From the NCBI GenBank assembly GCA_900772035.1, contig CAAGQE010000209.1, positions 1-6,450 on the forward strand: a stretch of 6,450 bases of DNA. The letters are read 5' to 3'. Both the position numbers and the translations under genes were made by a program. The notes under the pieces were generated by a model. That model ran no database searches. It was not told the DNA's origin and saw only the letters and a list, made by a program, of their open reading frames with translations. Positions within the stretch are counted from its first letter, which is position 1, and each line of letters begins with the position of its first letter. This document shows, piece after piece, positions 5,871-6,450 of the stretch. This stretch comes from Candidatus Gastranaerophilales bacterium. GTDB taxonomy: Bacteria; Cyanobacteriota; Vampirovibrionia; Gastranaerophilales; Gastranaerophilaceae.

Positions 5871-6137
5871 GTGCTGCCGATAATCACAGAAGAACAATCA
5901 TCTCTTATTTTTGCCGAAATTTTCCAAGATGTTCACGCTTGGCGTAAGAAAATGATTCATTACATCAAAGAGGAAAATCCGGAGATTAATTCTGCTATTA
6001 TTGAGGCTGCAAACAATACCGAACTCGACCCGAAGGCGGTTGCGTTGGGTGCTTATATGACTTACATTCTTCTTGAAACGGCAATGAAAGAAGACTCTGC
6101 AGACGACGTTATGCTCCGTGATTTTACTACGGATTAG
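5871..6137 (+). CDS. 88-aa acidic protein of unknown function
   Basis: I do not recognise a family. The GTG start is supported by AGGA (5859-5862) 8 nt upstream; the first internal ATG (residue 28) would remove a third of the protein. The protein looks entirely helical: about 7-33 (EEQSSLIFAEIFQDVHAW and on), 37-50, 55-72 and 74-84, with many Glu and Asp. The third helix (VALGAYMTYILLE, about 57-69) is the most hydrophobic but is too short and interrupted to be a clear membrane segment. There is no signal peptide, so it is probably a small cytoplasmic helical-bundle protein. It follows hpf behind a strong hairpin with no clear promoter of its own, so it probably depends on read-through from hpf. 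A ribosome- or stress-related role would be a guess from position alone. Confidence 0.75.
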   Translation: MLPIITEEQSSLIFAEIFQDVHAWRKKMIHYIKEENPEINSAIIEAANNTELDPKAVALGAYMTYILLETAMKEDSADDVMLRDFTTD

Positions 6138-6157
6138 TTTAAATCGTCGCTTATATT

Positions 6158-6190
6158 TTTCTTGAAATGTTAAGAAATATGTTTTTTGTG
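6158..6190 (+). terminator. Weak AT-rich hairpin, possible terminator of the hpf unit
   Basis: TTTCTT (6158-6163) can pair with AAGAAA (6172-6177) across an 8-nt loop, and TATGTTTTTTGTG follows. With one G-C pair per arm the structure is unstable. It is noted because no better terminator separates the 88-aa protein gene from the next promoter. Confidence 0.25.
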
Positions 6191-6205
6191 AAAAAATATA
6201 TCATT

Positions 6206-6235
6206 TTGGTCAAATTTCAAAAAGTTTGATACAAT
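6206..6235 (+). promoter_or_regulatory. Probable sigma-70-type promoter of the exported protein at the right edge
   Basis: TTGGTC (6206-6211, 3 of 6) and TACAAT (6230-6235, 5 of 6) are 18 bp apart. Transcription would start near 6242, giving a leader of about 46 nt before the ATG at 6288. Confidence 0.5.
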
Positions 6236-6287
6236 CTTTTTTGAGCATGTATTTAGACTTTAATTTGGATTTCGAAAGGAGAAAAAA

Positions 6288-6450
6288 ATGAAAAAATTAT
6301 TTACTGCTATGGGCGTATTAGCATTGTTATCAATGCCTGCAATGGCTTCAGAACCGATTGGCTTTATTTATCAAGATACAACTCACCAATTGTTAGGTTC
6401 AAGTGCAGTTGCTCCTGCAAAAACAGGTGTTGCTACTTGCACTCAATACT
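6288..6450 (+). CDS. Exported protein, probably TRL-like family, 3' end missing
   Basis: Only the first 54 codons are in the window. The start is firm: AAAGGAG (6275-6281) lies 6 nt before the ATG. Residues 1-20 are a Sec signal peptide (MKKLF, hydrophobic core, cleavage after AMA). There is no lipobox Cys, so the product is probably soluble in the periplasm or secreted. The mature start, with PIGFIYQDTT (23-32) then KTGVATCTQY (45-54), resembles the beginning of the small TRL-like family, where a Gly-x-x-Tyr stretch is followed by K-x-G-x-A-x-C and then a Leu-Gly / Gly-Asp-x-x-I segment. That last segment lies beyond the edge and cannot be checked. TRL proteins are about 100 aa and of unknown function. 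The family call is tentative; export is well supported. Confidence 0.85.
   Translation, partial: MKKLFTAMGVLALLSMPAMASEPIGFIYQDTTHQLLGSSAVAPAKTGVATCTQY

Noticed and set aside
1..6450. Mobile elements, CRISPR arrays, tRNA or rRNA genes, defence systems
   Set aside because: I looked for terminal inverted repeats, transposase or recombinase motifs, regularly spaced repeats and cloverleaf structures, and saw none. The 9-bp and 8-bp repeats are local and not array-like.

Overview
The window comes from an AT-rich bacterial chromosome with short intergenic gaps. All recognisable genes are on the + strand. The best guess for the source is a gut-type, non-photosynthetic relative of the cyanobacteria (Melainabacteria/Gastranaerophilales). 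Three things point there: a threonyl-tRNA synthetase that starts directly at the editing domain with no TGS domain, as I recall for cyanobacterial ThrRS; a 344-aa protein whose two ends match a family I recall from Gastranaerophilales-like gut metagenomes; and a small secreted protein of probable TRL type. This assignment is an inference, because there is no rRNA gene in the window.

Layout: (1) 2-1510 is the 3' part of a long tetratricopeptide-repeat (TPR) protein. It ends in a hairpin terminator whose loop holds the stop codon. (2) 1585-2713 is a self-contained transcription unit: a promoter, a 9-bp tandem duplication just before the start, a 344-aa protein of unknown function with very biased (high-expression-like) codon use, and a UUCG-tetraloop terminator. 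(3) 2714-2898 is a gap with a second terminator-like hairpin, repeated CATGC elements and a promoter for the next gene. (4) 2899-5344 is a two-gene unit: thrS, then a secreted 216-aa protein with SH3-like features whose TTG start lies 4 nt after the thrS stop. (5) 5408-6137 has a TATAAT promoter, a short-form ribosome hibernation factor (hpf/raiA), a strong hairpin, and an 88-aa acidic protein of unknown function with a GTG start. (6) 6206 to the end has a promoter and the first 54 codons of an exported protein, probably TRL-like.

In function the window mixes translation housekeeping (ThrRS, HPF) with exported or possible cell-surface proteins of unknown role and a protein-interaction scaffold (TPR). 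I see no mobile element, CRISPR array, tRNA, rRNA or defence system. The most promising undescribed item is the 344-aa protein at 1646-2680: it has conserved helical ends around a variable middle, an architecture that recalls flagellin/hook-type or other self-assembling secreted proteins. That comparison is a hypothesis only.
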